This document shows, one piece after another, positions 18,438 to 27,391 of a stretch of DNA of 64,000 bases. The notes under the pieces were generated by a model. That model did not search any database. It saw only the letters and a list, made by a program, of their open reading frames with translations, and was not told where the DNA came from. The stretch's first letter is position 1, and each line of letters begins with the position of its first letter. Origin of the DNA: JAWWOW01 sp033851265 (GTDB lineage Bacteria > Actinomycetota > Actinomycetes > JAWWOW01); NCBI GenBank assembly GCA_033851265.1, contig JAWWOW010000012.1, positions 186,001 through 250,000 of the forward strand, written 5' to 3'. A program made the translations under genes and the position numbers.

Positions 18438-19586
18438 ATGAGTGAGGACGCGCCAAAGGGTCAGCGCCGGCCCGCGTCCCAGGGCGTGTTCATGGGGCGC
18501 CCGCTCGGTATCCCGATCTACGTCGCTCCATCGTGGTTCCTCATCGCCGCCGTGCTCACCATCATCATCGCGCCCAACATTCCTGATAAGTACAACCTGA
18601 GCTCGGCGCAGCAGTACGCCGCCGCAGCAGCGTTTGTCGTGCTGCTCTATGCGTCCGTTCTTACGCACGAGCTGAGCCACTCGGTCGTCGCGCGCATCCT
18701 CGGGCTGCCGGTACGCCGCATCGTCATCATGTTGATCGGCGGTGTGTCCGAGCTCGAACGTGAACCGGAAACCGCGCAGCGCGAGTACCTCGTCGCGCTC
18801 GCCGGACCGGTCGTGTCGTTGGTGCTTGCGAGCAGTGGCTTTGCGGTCGGGGCGGCGTTGCCATCCGACTCGTTGGTGCAGCTGCTTGTCATCCAGCTGG
18901 CCTTTGCCAACTTGCTCGTCGCGGCGTTCAACTTGTTGCCCGGTCTCCCGCTCGACGGTGGCCGCGTGCTGCGCGCGATCGTCTGGTGGATCAGCAAGAA
19001 CGCGAACACCGGCACCGTCGTCGCGGCATGGTGCGGCCGGGTCCTCGGCGTTCTCGTCGGCATTGCACCGTTGGTCGCGCTGGGCGTGTTGCCACCGGGG
19101 GACGTCAACGTCTTCGACGTGTTGTGGCTGATGATCCTGGGCTGGTTCCTCTGGGCCGGTGCCAGCCAGTCACTTCGCCTGGTCGAGCTGCGCAGCCGGC
19201 TGCCCAAGATCGGTGCGCGTGAGCTGTCGCGCCGGGCGCTGACCGTCCCCGCTGACCTGCCGCTGGCTGAGGCGCTGCGACGCGCGCACGAAGCGGGCGC
19301 CCGGGGGATCGTCACCGTTGACTCCGATGGCAAACCGGATGGGCTGGTGTCCGAGGCCGCCGTGGGGGCTACACCGGAGCAGCGGCGACCCTGGGTGACC
19401 GTCGGCACGTTGGCCCGCCGCGTCGAGCCGTCACTCGTGCTCGACGCAGAGTTGCGGGGTCAGGCCGTTCTCGATGCGATCGCGCGCACCCCTGCCTCCG
19501 AGTACCTCGTCGTCGACGGTGGGACCGGGGTGGTCTGGGGCGTCCTGGCCACGGCCGACGTGGCCCGCGTCGTCAACACCGGCTGA
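18438..19586 (+). CDS. site-2 protease family (M50) metalloprotease with CBS domains
   Basis: A 382-residue membrane protease. HELSH (residues 77-81) supplies the zinc ligands, and LPGLPLDGGRVL near residue 170 supplies the third ligand. At least five hydrophobic helices surround these motifs. The C-terminal 130 residues form a CBS-pair-like region (from about SRRALTVPADLPLAEALRRA), a common nucleotide-sensing module. It resembles the mycobacterial Rip3-type proteases. Such enzymes cleave transmembrane anti-sigma factors or other membrane proteins. The gene follows the dioxygenase by only 9 bp. Confidence 0.88.
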   Translation: MSEDAPKGQRRPASQGVFMGRPLGIPIYVAPSWFLIAAVLTIIIAPNIPDKYNLSSAQQYAAAAAFVVLLYASVLTHELSHSVVARILGLPVRRIVIMLIGGVSELEREPETAQREYLVALAGPVVSLVLASSGFAVGAALPSDSLVQLLVIQLAFANLLVAAFNLLPGLPLDGGRVLRAIVWWISKNANTGTVVAAWCGRVLGVLVGIAPLVALGVLPPGDVNVFDVLWLMILGWFLWAGASQSLRLVELRSRLPKIGARELSRRALTVPADLPLAEALRRAHEAGARGIVTVDSDGKPDGLVSEAAVGATPEQRRPWVTVGTLARRVEPSLVLDAELRGQAVLDAIARTPASEYLVVDGGTGVVWGVLATADVARVVNTG

Positions 19587-19609
19587 CGCGCGCCGTACGC
19601 TCGCCGCTC

Positions 19610-20485
19610 GTGGCAGGTAAGCGAGTACCGACCGGGGCGCAGCGACGGCGTGGCCCGTTCGAGGCCGGCGATCGTGCTCAGCTCACCGACAGTCGCGGTC
19701 GCAAGCACACGATCACGCTCGAGCCGGGCAAGGAGTTCCACACGCACCGCGGCGCGCTTTCCCACGATGCACTGATCGGGTCGCCCGAGGGTGTGGTCGT
19801 TGCAGCGACGAGCGGCGCGGCGTACCTCGCCCTTCGTCCGCTGCTCACCGACTACGTCCTCGGCATGCCCCGAGGCGCGACCGTTGTTTATCCGAAGGAT
19901 GCCGCGCAGATCGTTGCGATGGCTGACATCTTCCCGGGAGCACGCGTCGTCGAGGCCGGTGCGGGATCGGGTGCGTTGACGTGCTCATTGCTGCGCGCCG
20001 TCGGCGATAGCGGGCATGTGACGTCCTACGAACGACGCGAGGACTTTGCTGACGTTGCGCGGCGAAATGTTGAGACGTTCTTCGGTTCCGAGCACCCCGC
20101 CTGGCGACTCGTTGTCGGAGACCTGGTCGAGTCGATTGACGATCGTGACGTCGACCGAGTCGTTCTCGACATGCTCGCGCCGTGGGAGTGCCTCGATGTG
20201 GTGGCGAACGCGTTGGTGCCTGGTGGCGTCCTGTGTTGCTACGTGGCCACGACGACGCAGCTGTCGACGACCGTCGAGGCAATCCGTGCGCACGGTTCGT
20301 ACGCCGAACCTGCGTCGTGGGAGACGTTGCAACGGTCGTGGCATGTCGACGGGCTCGCCGTACGTCCGGACCATCGGATGGTGGGACACACCGGGTTCCT
20401 CGTGGTGACCCGCCGGCTTGCCGAGGGAGTCGCGCCGCCGCTGCGCAGAACCCGGCCCGCAAAGGGTGCGCACCCGAAGGGCTAG
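19610..20485 (+). CDS. trmI: tRNA (adenine(58)-N1)-methyltransferase
   Basis: A 291-residue TrmI, which methylates N1 of A58 in the T-loop of tRNAs using SAM and is usually a homotetramer. The N-terminal small beta domain contains KHTITLEPGKEFHTHRGALS. Motif I is VVEAGAGSGALTCSLL, followed by VTSYERREDFADVARRN. The NPPY-like motif is replaced by DMLAPWE, as in the TrmI family. The start is GTG 19610, 23 bp after the protease gene. The last four bases overlap the stop of the convergent M48 gene. This location next to mpa is conserved in actinobacteria (Rv2118c). Confidence 0.92.
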   Translation: MAGKRVPTGAQRRRGPFEAGDRAQLTDSRGRKHTITLEPGKEFHTHRGALSHDALIGSPEGVVVAATSGAAYLALRPLLTDYVLGMPRGATVVYPKDAAQIVAMADIFPGARVVEAGAGSGALTCSLLRAVGDSGHVTSYERREDFADVARRNVETFFGSEHPAWRLVVGDLVESIDDRDVDRVVLDMLAPWECLDVVANALVPGGVLCCYVATTTQLSTTVEAIRAHGSYAEPASWETLQRSWHVDGLAVRPDHRMVGHTGFLVVTRRLAEGVAPPLRRTRPAKGAHPKG

Positions 20486-22071
20486 CCGGGCCAACGTCCG
20501 TCTGCCCGGCTGCTCACGGAGCTCGTGAGCGCGTCGGACGGGGACCAATCCAGTCGCACCTTGGCCGCGCGCAGTTTGCGGTAGAGCTTCTTGGCTGCGG
20601 CGGGGTTACCGATGATGGGGCGTACCCAGTTCGAGAGATAGATGTCTCGACCGCGCCGGTTGACGAGCCGAATCGGCCCGCTCCATGACAACTCCCACTC
20701 TGCTGCGCCGGCGTCCACCAGCGCCGGTCCGATGACTTCGGCGAGCACGACCGTGATGAGCCGGCGCCGCTGGTCATCGTTGTCGTCAGCGGAGGCATCG
20801 GCTGTGGGTGCGGCGATGTCGTCCGCGAACATCCGCCAGTTCGACGACGCGGCAAGGTCGATCAGGTCACTGAGACAGGGCGTGTCCGGACGGTGCTGGA
20901 CTTTGGCCGCCGGAATGAGTGTCAGCACAGCCGCAGCCTGGCGACGCAATGTGGGCGCGAACACGGTGTCGGCGGCGTCGTCCCAGTCGACGCGCTCGGT
21001 CGGTTCGCGTCCTGTGGCTTGCCGACTGATGCGATCTGTCATGTCTGTCTCAACGGTGTCCGCGTCGAACAAGAGCTCGCGGGCTGGATGCGAAGCCGAG
21101 GCGATGGCGGTGTCCGGCACGGTTTTGGCCGCGACAATGCGCGCACCCAATGTCGGGTGAGAGTCGAACGGGTCGCCCGGCGACCCTTCGAGCTCCGCTC
21201 GCACTTCGGCCATCTCCGCCTGCCGGCTCGGCTCGGCGACCATCGCGCGGAACCCGGCGTACAGATTGGTCGGCGCCTGACCAGCACGCCAGACGGGCGC
21301 GACGTAACAGTTGATGAAGAAGCGGAACGCCGCGTCTCCGGCCTGGATCTCCTGCAGCGCGGTCACCATCGCTTGGCATCCGCTGACCCTGACTGCGAGG
21401 GCGTCGGCAGTCAGCTCTTGATGACGTCGGACGGCGAGAGTCACGCGGCGATAGACGTTGCCATAGGCCAGGACGAGGCGCTGCAGCACCGGATGTCCGG
21501 TGAGACCGTGCGCTGTGCGACCGACGGCGGCGAATCCGCGGTACGTGATCGAACCGAGCCACGTGTCACCGCCGACGTAATGTCCGTACTCGTGGGTGAG
21601 CACCGCTCTCAACTGCTGCGCGTCGAGCAGTTGCAGCAGGCCGCAACCGATGAGCATCACTCGCCTGCCTTTGCGGATTCCCGACCCACCTGACTCGAGT
21701 ACGGCGGCGTTGACGCCGGCCTCGAGGTAGATCTCGGCGGGTGGCGTGGTGCCGATCTCGTGCGCGAGATCGTCGATGAATTGCCACAGGCGTGGCTGAC
21801 TCGCGCGGGTGGCTGCGAGCGTTGCGGGCGCTGCCTGGTAGCTACCGGTTCGGAAGAGGTCAGTGATGGCGCGCAAACAGACGAAGCCGCCGATGATCGT
21901 GATGGCGATCACGAAGATGTTCGAATGTCCGTCGCGCACGATGAGCAACTCACCAACGATGACGGCACCGAGGACAACGACTAAAGCGGCGTAGAAGCCG
22001 ACGAGCATCGACAGTGCGATGGCCGCGCGCAGCGCCAGGGAGGTTCGCGACGTACGGGCAGGTCCCGCCAT
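20482..22071 (-). CDS. M48-family zinc metallopeptidase, membrane-bound
   Basis: A 529-residue protein. Two N-terminal helices (about residues 15-42 and 50-70) are followed by an M48 domain. HEYGH (160-164) is the zinc-binding helix, and Glu219 in RRHQELTADALA is the likely third ligand. These features match HtpX- and Oma1-like peptidases. The C-terminal about 200 residues, including a hydrophilic insert with many acidic residues, are not part of the core and have no function I recognise. The gene is convergent with trmI and overlaps it by four bases. Confidence 0.85.
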   Translation of the reverse strand: MAGPARTSRTSLALRAAIALSMLVGFYAALVVVLGAVIVGELLIVRDGHSNIFVIAITIIGGFVCLRAITDLFRTGSYQAAPATLAATRASQPRLWQFIDDLAHEIGTTPPAEIYLEAGVNAAVLESGGSGIRKGRRVMLIGCGLLQLLDAQQLRAVLTHEYGHYVGGDTWLGSITYRGFAAVGRTAHGLTGHPVLQRLVLAYGNVYRRVTLAVRRHQELTADALAVRVSGCQAMVTALQEIQAGDAAFRFFINCYVAPVWRAGQAPTNLYAGFRAMVAEPSRQAEMAEVRAELEGSPGDPFDSHPTLGARIVAAKTVPDTAIASASHPARELLFDADTVETDMTDRISRQATGREPTERVDWDDAADTVFAPTLRRQAAAVLTLIPAAKVQHRPDTPCLSDLIDLAASSNWRMFADDIAAPTADASADDNDDQRRRLITVVLAEVIGPALVDAGAAEWELSWSGPIRLVNRRGRDIYLSNWVRPIIGNPAAAKKLYRKLRAAKVRLDWSPSDALTSSVSSRADGRWPG

Positions 22072-22105
22072 TGAGTGGTCCTCGTCGTACCGCCGTTAGA
22101 CGTTC

Positions 22106-22375
22106 TTACGAATTTGGTCCAGCTATCGCAGAACCGTCACTCCCCGTGACGTAGATGCAGTCGCCCGGGCACTCATCGGCTGAGTCGATGACAGCTATGC
22201 GCAGTGACTCCGGTACGTCGACAGCCACGCCTGGCGCGGTCTGCATTTGACCGTCGCTGCCTTTGACGTACGCGAGCCCGTCAACGTCGAACTCAAAGAC
22301 ATCTGGGGCGTATTGGACGCACAGTCCGTCACCCGTGCACTTGTCCTGATCGACCCGGACACGAAGATCTGACAC
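22106..22375 (-). CDS. ferredoxin (3Fe-4S/4Fe-4S type)
   Basis: An 89-residue acidic ferredoxin. The cluster-binding pattern is DKCTGDGLCVQ near the N-terminus and DECPGDCIYV near the C-terminus, giving C-x5-C and a later CP pair. This is the layout of small actinobacterial ferredoxins that serve cytochrome P450s and similar enzymes. The start is taken as GTG 22375, placing the first strand (SDLRVRVDQDKC) at the N-terminus. GTG 22408 is an alternative, and neither has a clear ribosome-binding site. It is divergent from mpa, and this ferredoxin-mpa pairing is common in actinobacteria. Confidence 0.8.
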   Translation of the reverse strand: MSDLRVRVDQDKCTGDGLCVQYAPDVFEFDVDGLAYVKGSDGQMQTAPGVAVDVPESLRIAVIDSADECPGDCIYVTGSDGSAIAGPNS

Positions 22376-22527
22376 ATCCGCGACACGCGAAGTCTCAGGG
22401 TTTGGCACAAACCGACGATAACAACGGCGAACAACCGGGTCCGATACCGCCGAAAGCAGCACGGTCCCGTCCCGCCTGTCGAGGAGCAATTTGCGGTAGG
22501 TCGGGGGTTAGGCTGGCGGAGCCCGGT

Positions 22528-22543
22528 CCTCCGAAGGAGGTGA
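22528..22543 (+). promoter_or_regulatory. Shine-Dalgarno of mpa within a small hairpin
   Basis: AAGGAGGTGA at 22534-22543 is a full-length anti-16S match, six bases before the GTG start of mpa. The five bases CCTCC at 22528-22532 are exactly complementary to GGAGG at 22536-22540 across a three-base GAA loop. A local hairpin could therefore mask the ribosome-binding site. The pairing is seen in the sequence; regulation by it is inference. Confidence 0.5.
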
Positions 22544-22549
22544 CGACTC

Positions 22550-24310
22550 GTGCCTGGTCGCGAGGAGGCTGAATCGCGCGCAGCGCGCAACGAGGCTGAG
22601 GAGCTTGCCCAGCAGGTCTCCTTCCTCGAGGACGAAGTTGCTGCCCTCCGTCGGAAGCTTGCCGAGTCACCTCGTCACTCCCGTGCTGTCGATGAGCGCA
22701 TGGCTGAAGCACAAGCGAGCGTCGCCGCACTCTCGGGTCAGAACGACCGGTTGGCAGCTACTCTCCGTGAAGCCCGCGACCAGATCGTCGCGTTGAAAGA
22801 AGAAGTCGACCGGCTCGCCCAGCCCCCGTCCGGCTACGGCATCTTCCTCGAGGCGCACGACGACGACACCGTCGACGTGTTCACCGGTGGTCGCAAGCTG
22901 CGGGTGACCGTCAGCCCCGCCATCGAGATCTCCGAGCTCCAGAAGGGGCAGGAGGTCATGCTCAACGAGGCCCTCAATGTGGTGCGGGCGCTCGCATTCG
23001 AGCGCAAGGGCGACATCGTGATGCTGAAGGAGCTGCTCGCCGACGGTGAACGCGCCCTCGTCCTCGGGCACACCGACGAAGAGCGTGTCGTGATGCTCGC
23101 CGACTCACTGAAAGACCAGCCGATCCGTGCCGGCGACTCGCTCTTGCTCGATGCGCGCTCCGGCTACGTCTACGAGCGGATCCCGAAATCCGAGGTCGAA
23201 GAGCTCGTTCTCGAAGAGGTCCCGGACATCACCTACGACCAGATCGGTGGACTGGCCGGCCAGATCGAGTCGATTCGCGACGCGATCGAGCTGCCTTATC
23301 TCCACGCTGACCTGTTCAAGGAGCACCAGCTGCGGCCGCCGAAGGGCGTCCTGCTCTACGGCCCGCCTGGCTGTGGCAAGACGCTGATTGCCAAGGCTGT
23401 TGCCAACTCGCTGGCCAAGCAGGTGGCACTGCGCACCGGTCGGCCAGAGGGTCGGTCGTTCTTCCTCAACATCAAGGGCCCTGAGCTGCTCAACAAGTAC
23501 GTCGGTGAGACCGAGCGGCACATTCGCCTGGTGTTCCAGCGGGCGCGCGAGAAGGCCAGCGAGGGCACACCCGTCATCGTCTTCTTCGACGATATGGACT
23601 CCATCTTCCGGACCCGTGGTTCCGGTGTCTCGTCCGACGTCGAGAACACGATCGTTCCGCAGCTGCTGTCGGAAATTGACGGCGTCGAGGGACTCGAGAA
23701 CGTCATCGTGATTGGGGCGTCCAACCGCGAGGACATGATCGACCCAGCGATCCTGCGGCCGGGCCGGCTCGACGTGAAGATCAAGATCAACCGACCGGAC
23801 GCTGAGGGTGCGCGCGACATCTTCGCCAAGTACATCGTCGCCGACTTGCCGCTGCATGCAGAGGATCTCGGCGAGAACAGCGGCAACCGCGAGGCGACCG
23901 TGCAGGCGATGATCCAGCAGACCGTCGAGCGCATGTACACCGAGACCGAGGAGAACCGCTTCCTCGAGGTGACCTACGCCAACGGTGACAAGGAGATCCT
24001 GTACTTCAAGGACTTCAACTCCGGCGCCATGATCCAGAACATCGTCGACCGTGCGAAGAAGATGGCCATCAAGGACTTCCTCGACATGGGCCAGAAGGGG
24101 CTGCGGATGCAGCACCTGATGGCTGCGTGCATCGACGAGTTCAAGGAGAACGAGGACCTGCCCAACACCACCAACCCGGACGACTGGGCACGGATTTCCG
24201 GCAAGAAGGGCGAGCGCATCGTCTACATCCGCACGCTCATCTCCGGCAAGGAAGGCACCGAGGCCGGCCGCTCTATCGACACCGTCGCCAATACAGGGCA
24301 GTACCTCTAG
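22550..24310 (+). CDS. mpa: proteasome-associated AAA ATPase Mpa/ARC
   Basis: A 586-residue hexameric ATPase that captures pupylated proteins and threads them into the 20S proteasome. An N-terminal coiled coil (about residues 5-92) binds Pup. Two OB folds follow (about 95-215). The AAA module has Walker A GPPGCGKT (271-278), a pore-loop KYVG (316-319) and Walker B VFFDDMD. The chain ends in GQYL, the motif that docks into the PrcA ring. The start is GTG 22550, set by an ideal Shine-Dalgarno. Dop follows 54 bp downstream on the same strand. A nearly complete match to the family layout makes this call secure. Confidence 0.97.
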   Translation: MPGREEAESRAARNEAEELAQQVSFLEDEVAALRRKLAESPRHSRAVDERMAEAQASVAALSGQNDRLAATLREARDQIVALKEEVDRLAQPPSGYGIFLEAHDDDTVDVFTGGRKLRVTVSPAIEISELQKGQEVMLNEALNVVRALAFERKGDIVMLKELLADGERALVLGHTDEERVVMLADSLKDQPIRAGDSLLLDARSGYVYERIPKSEVEELVLEEVPDITYDQIGGLAGQIESIRDAIELPYLHADLFKEHQLRPPKGVLLYGPPGCGKTLIAKAVANSLAKQVALRTGRPEGRSFFLNIKGPELLNKYVGETERHIRLVFQRAREKASEGTPVIVFFDDMDSIFRTRGSGVSSDVENTIVPQLLSEIDGVEGLENVIVIGASNREDMIDPAILRPGRLDVKIKINRPDAEGARDIFAKYIVADLPLHAEDLGENSGNREATVQAMIQQTVERMYTETEENRFLEVTYANGDKEILYFKDFNSGAMIQNIVDRAKKMAIKDFLDMGQKGLRMQHLMAACIDEFKENEDLPNTTNPDDWARISGKKGERIVYIRTLISGKEGTEAGRSIDTVANTGQYL

Positions 24311-24364
24311 TCACACGCGCGTGCCTGGGGCGACTGGCGTGCGTGTCGCGCTTAGACTCGTCGC

Positions 24365-25885
24365 ATGAGCGTGCGGCGGGTGATGGGCACGGAGACGGAG
24401 TACGGCATCTCAGTGCCCGGGCAGCCCACGGCCAACGCGATGGTGGCGAGTTCGCAGATCGTCAACGCGTTCCAGCCGTCGTCGGCCGCGCGCGAACGTC
24501 GTACGCGCTGGGACTTCGAGGAAGAGTCCCCGCTGCGCGATGCGCGCGGATTCGACCTTTCGCGTGAGGTCGCCACCGATGCGGGGAGCGGTCTCGCCGA
24601 CGACGACCTCGGGCTGGCCAACGTCATCTTGACCAACGGCGCGCGGTTGTACGTCGATCACGCGCACCCGGAGTACTCCTGCCCCGAGGTGACCAACCCG
24701 CTCGACCTCGTGATCTGGGACAAGGCGGGGGAACGCGTGATGGCGGAGGCGGCGCGGCGGGTCGCGCAGATCCCCACGACCGCGCCCATCCAGCTCTACA
24801 AGCACAACACTGACAACAAGGGCGTGTCGTTCGGCTGCCACGAGAACTATCTGATGGCGCGGTCGACGCCATTCGCCGACATCGTCCGGCATTTGACGCC
24901 GTTCTTCGTGTCCCGTCAGGTCGTGTGTGGTGCGGGGCGAGTCGGGATCGGCGCGGATGGCCGTGGCGACGGATTCCAGATCTCGCAACGGGCCGACTAC
25001 TTCGAGGTCGAGGTCGGGCTCGAGACGACGTTGAAGCGGCCGATCATCAACACGCGCGACGAGCCGCACGCCGATCCGGAGAAGTACCGCCGGCTGCACG
25101 TCATCATCGGCGACGCGAACCTGTCAGAGATCTCGACGTACTTGAAGCTCGGTACGTCGGCGCTCGTGCTGGCGATGATCGAAGAGTCCTTCATCAACGT
25201 CGATCTCACGGTCGACCTGCCGGTAGCCGCGCTGCGGTCGATCTCGCACGACCCGACATTGACGTGGCTGCTGACGTTGCGCGACGGCCGCAAGATGACC
25301 GCCGTGCAGCTGCAGATGGAATACCTCGAGCAGGCGAAGAAGTTCGTGGAGGACCGGTACGGCGCCGACGTCGATGACGTGACTGCCGATGTGTTGTTGC
25401 GCTGGGAGTCGGTGCTGACGCGGCTCGAGGACGAGCCGATGTCCTTGTCACGTGAGCTCGATTGGGTCGCGAAGCTCGAGGTGCTCGAGGGCTATCGGTC
25501 ACGGGACTCGCTGGACTGGGGTCACCCTCGGTTGGCGCTGGTGGATCTGCAGTACGCCGATGTGCGTCCCGACAAGGGTTTGTACAACCGCCTCGTCGCC
25601 CGCGGGCGGATGGAGACTTTGGTCTCCGAGGACGTCATCACCGATGCGATCAAGCGTCCTCCGCTCGACACCCGTGCGTACTTCCGCGGGCGTTGCATGG
25701 CGAAGTACGCCGACGACATCGCCGCTGCGTCCTGGGACTCGGTGATCTTCGATGTGGGGCGCGATTCGTTGCAGCGCGTGCCCACGCTTGAACCCCTGCG
25801 CGGGACCCAGGCCCACGTTGGTGATCTGATCGACCGCTGCGAAACCGCGTCGGAGTTGGTGGACGCGCTCAGCGGCGGTCGCTAG
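24365..25885 (+). CDS. dop: depupylase/deamidase of Pup
   Basis: A 506-residue Dop, homologous to PafA and the glutamine-synthetase-like carboxylate-amine ligases. The ATP/Mg site begins with GTETEYGIS. The Dop-specific loop region (about 30-75) between the first strands is present and rich in Arg and Glu. HPEYSCPEV and the HNTDNKGVSFGCHENY block follow. Dop removes Pup from substrates and, where Pup ends in Gln, deamidates it to Glu. Here Pup already ends in Glu, so depupylation is the expected main role. The last 17 bases overlap the 3' end of the convergent ferredoxin gene. Confidence 0.96.
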   Translation: MSVRRVMGTETEYGISVPGQPTANAMVASSQIVNAFQPSSAARERRTRWDFEEESPLRDARGFDLSREVATDAGSGLADDDLGLANVILTNGARLYVDHAHPEYSCPEVTNPLDLVIWDKAGERVMAEAARRVAQIPTTAPIQLYKHNTDNKGVSFGCHENYLMARSTPFADIVRHLTPFFVSRQVVCGAGRVGIGADGRGDGFQISQRADYFEVEVGLETTLKRPIINTRDEPHADPEKYRRLHVIIGDANLSEISTYLKLGTSALVLAMIEESFINVDLTVDLPVAALRSISHDPTLTWLLTLRDGRKMTAVQLQMEYLEQAKKFVEDRYGADVDDVTADVLLRWESVLTRLEDEPMSLSRELDWVAKLEVLEGYRSRDSLDWGHPRLALVDLQYADVRPDKGLYNRLVARGRMETLVSEDVITDAIKRPPLDTRAYFRGRCMAKYADDIAAASWDSVIFDVGRDSLQRVPTLEPLRGTQAHVGDLIDRCETASELVDALSGGR

Positions 25886-26102
25886 CGCGCGAATCCGCCT
25901 TCGCCAAGCGGAGCGCTAGCACCGGACAAGTGCGCACTGCACGGCGCGCGAGACGTTCAAGCTCAGCCGGTACTTCGATCGACAACCCGGCACCCGCAAT
26001 CGGGTAGCCCCAGTCGTCGAGAGTCAACAGCTCCGGCAACAGCTCAGCGCAATGACCGTGGCCATCGCAGCGGATGATGTCGACGCTCAGCTGTTTTCTC
26101 AT
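25869..26102 (-). CDS. ferredoxin of the apbE redox operon
   Basis: A 77-residue ferredoxin. IRCDGHGHCAELLPELLTLD holds a C-x5-C motif, and RTCPVLALRL holds the later CP cysteine, so only three obvious cysteine ligands are present. This suggests a 3Fe-4S cluster or a 4Fe-4S cluster with a non-Cys ligand. ATG 26102 overlaps the stop of the NuoF-like gene (ATGA), making it the last gene of the five-gene redox operon. It could pass electrons between the NuoF-like flavoprotein and a partner. The 3' end overlaps dop on the other strand. Confidence 0.8.
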   Translation of the reverse strand: MRKQLSVDIIRCDGHGHCAELLPELLTLDDWGYPIAGAGLSIEVPAELERLARRAVRTCPVLALRLAKADSRASDRR

Positions 26103-27391
26103 GGCCCAACCACGTGAGTGGGCACCGGTAGCACGGGAGGTGTCGCGGGACACGCGAATCCGTCAGCATGGGCAACAACGTCCTCGGCAAACACGGTCAG
26201 TGCACTGCGCACGAAGCGGATCGTCCCATCCGGATGTTTACACCCGCCGCGGCCGAGGATCATTCCGGACCAGCGTTCGACGGCCGCGATCGTCGACTCG
26301 TTGGCGACACCTGCGGCCAATGCCTCGAGGTTTCCGGCGATCGCGTCCAGACCGAACATGCACGGTCCACACTGCTTCGCGCTGGAGTCGGAGAGATAGC
26401 GCACGACCCGCGCGGTCTCCCGCAGCCCGCACGAGTTGTGCGGGAGCGCGACGACGAGTCCAGCACCAAGGGAACCGCCTGCGGCGCGCACGTCGCGGTG
26501 GGTGAGAGGAACGTCCTGCGCCGTGGCTGGGAGCCATGCGCCGTGGTAACCCCCGAGGAGGTACGCCGCGGGCTCGCTGGTCGCACCACCGGCCAGGTCG
26601 ATGACCGCGCGCAGCGGCGTACCAAGCCCGGCTTCGTAGACGCCGGGCGTTGCAACGGCACCAAAAACGGTTGCCAGCAACGATCCTGGCTCGTCTGGGG
26701 TCCCAGTGGAGCGGAACCACGGCGCGCCGTACCGCGCGAGGAGCGCTACATGCGCGAGCGTCTCGACGTTCTGGACGAGCGTGGGCCGGCCTGCGACGCC
26801 GCGTTCCGAGACGCGGGGGATCGTCGCTTGAGGCAGTGCCGGACCGCCGTTGATCCCACGAACCACCGCTGACTTCTCACCAGACAGGAACTGCTCTGGT
26901 GCGATGACGACACGCATCCGGATGCGGTCGACGCGCGCGGCCTTACGTTCGGCGAGCGCCGCGCGGACAGCGGTCTCGCGTCCGTTACTCGCGGCGATCC
27001 AGACCACGACCTCGACGGCGCGTACTGCGATCGCGGCGAGTTGGGCACCATCGAGGACGAGGTGCGGGTTGTGCCGCAACAGGCAAGCGTCCTTGCTGAT
27101 TGCCGGCTCACCTTCCGCGCCGTTCGCGACGACGACCGGGCGGACACGTCCGACAACTCCGCGCCACTTTGCAGCCGTGGGGAAACCGGCCCCTCCGCGG
27201 CCCCGGAGGCCGCTCTCGTCGACGAGCGCCAGCAGCGGGTGCTCGCCGCGATGACGGCCCCACGTCGGCAGGAGCCCGTGCCGACGCACGTGCTCGGCCA
27301 AGCCGACGTGACGACCCGGAAGCGCGCCCGCCATGAGACGAGGCAAGACCGACGCATTGTCGGTTCCGGTGCTCAGCAGGTCGGCTGTCAT
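26099..27391 (-). CDS. NuoF-like NADH-dehydrogenase flavoprotein with altered Fe-S site
   Basis: A 430-residue homologue of the NADH/FMN subunit of complex I and related soluble dehydrogenases. The FMN/NADH-binding glycine loop is GLRGRGGAGFPTAAKW (about residues 61-76), followed by ANGAEGEPAISKDACLL. An SLBB-type domain lies at about 240-300. In the iron-sulfur segment, NuoF has three cysteines (C-x2-C-x2-C). Here only Cys341 and Cys344 remain (AKQCGPC), with Ala338 in the first position, plus the distal Cys384 (RGGCKHPDG). The cluster may therefore be absent or of another type. Both ends overlap neighbours (ATGA), so it is translated with the haem protein and the ferredoxin. Confidence 0.85.
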   Translation of the reverse strand: MTADLLSTGTDNASVLPRLMAGALPGRHVGLAEHVRRHGLLPTWGRHRGEHPLLALVDESGLRGRGGAGFPTAAKWRGVVGRVRPVVVANGAEGEPAISKDACLLRHNPHLVLDGAQLAAIAVRAVEVVVWIAASNGRETAVRAALAERKAARVDRIRMRVVIAPEQFLSGEKSAVVRGINGGPALPQATIPRVSERGVAGRPTLVQNVETLAHVALLARYGAPWFRSTGTPDEPGSLLATVFGAVATPGVYEAGLGTPLRAVIDLAGGATSEPAAYLLGGYHGAWLPATAQDVPLTHRDVRAAGGSLGAGLVVALPHNSCGLRETARVVRYLSDSSAKQCGPCMFGLDAIAGNLEALAAGVANESTIAAVERWSGMILGRGGCKHPDGTIRFVRSALTVFAEDVVAHADGFACPATPPVLPVPTHVVGP

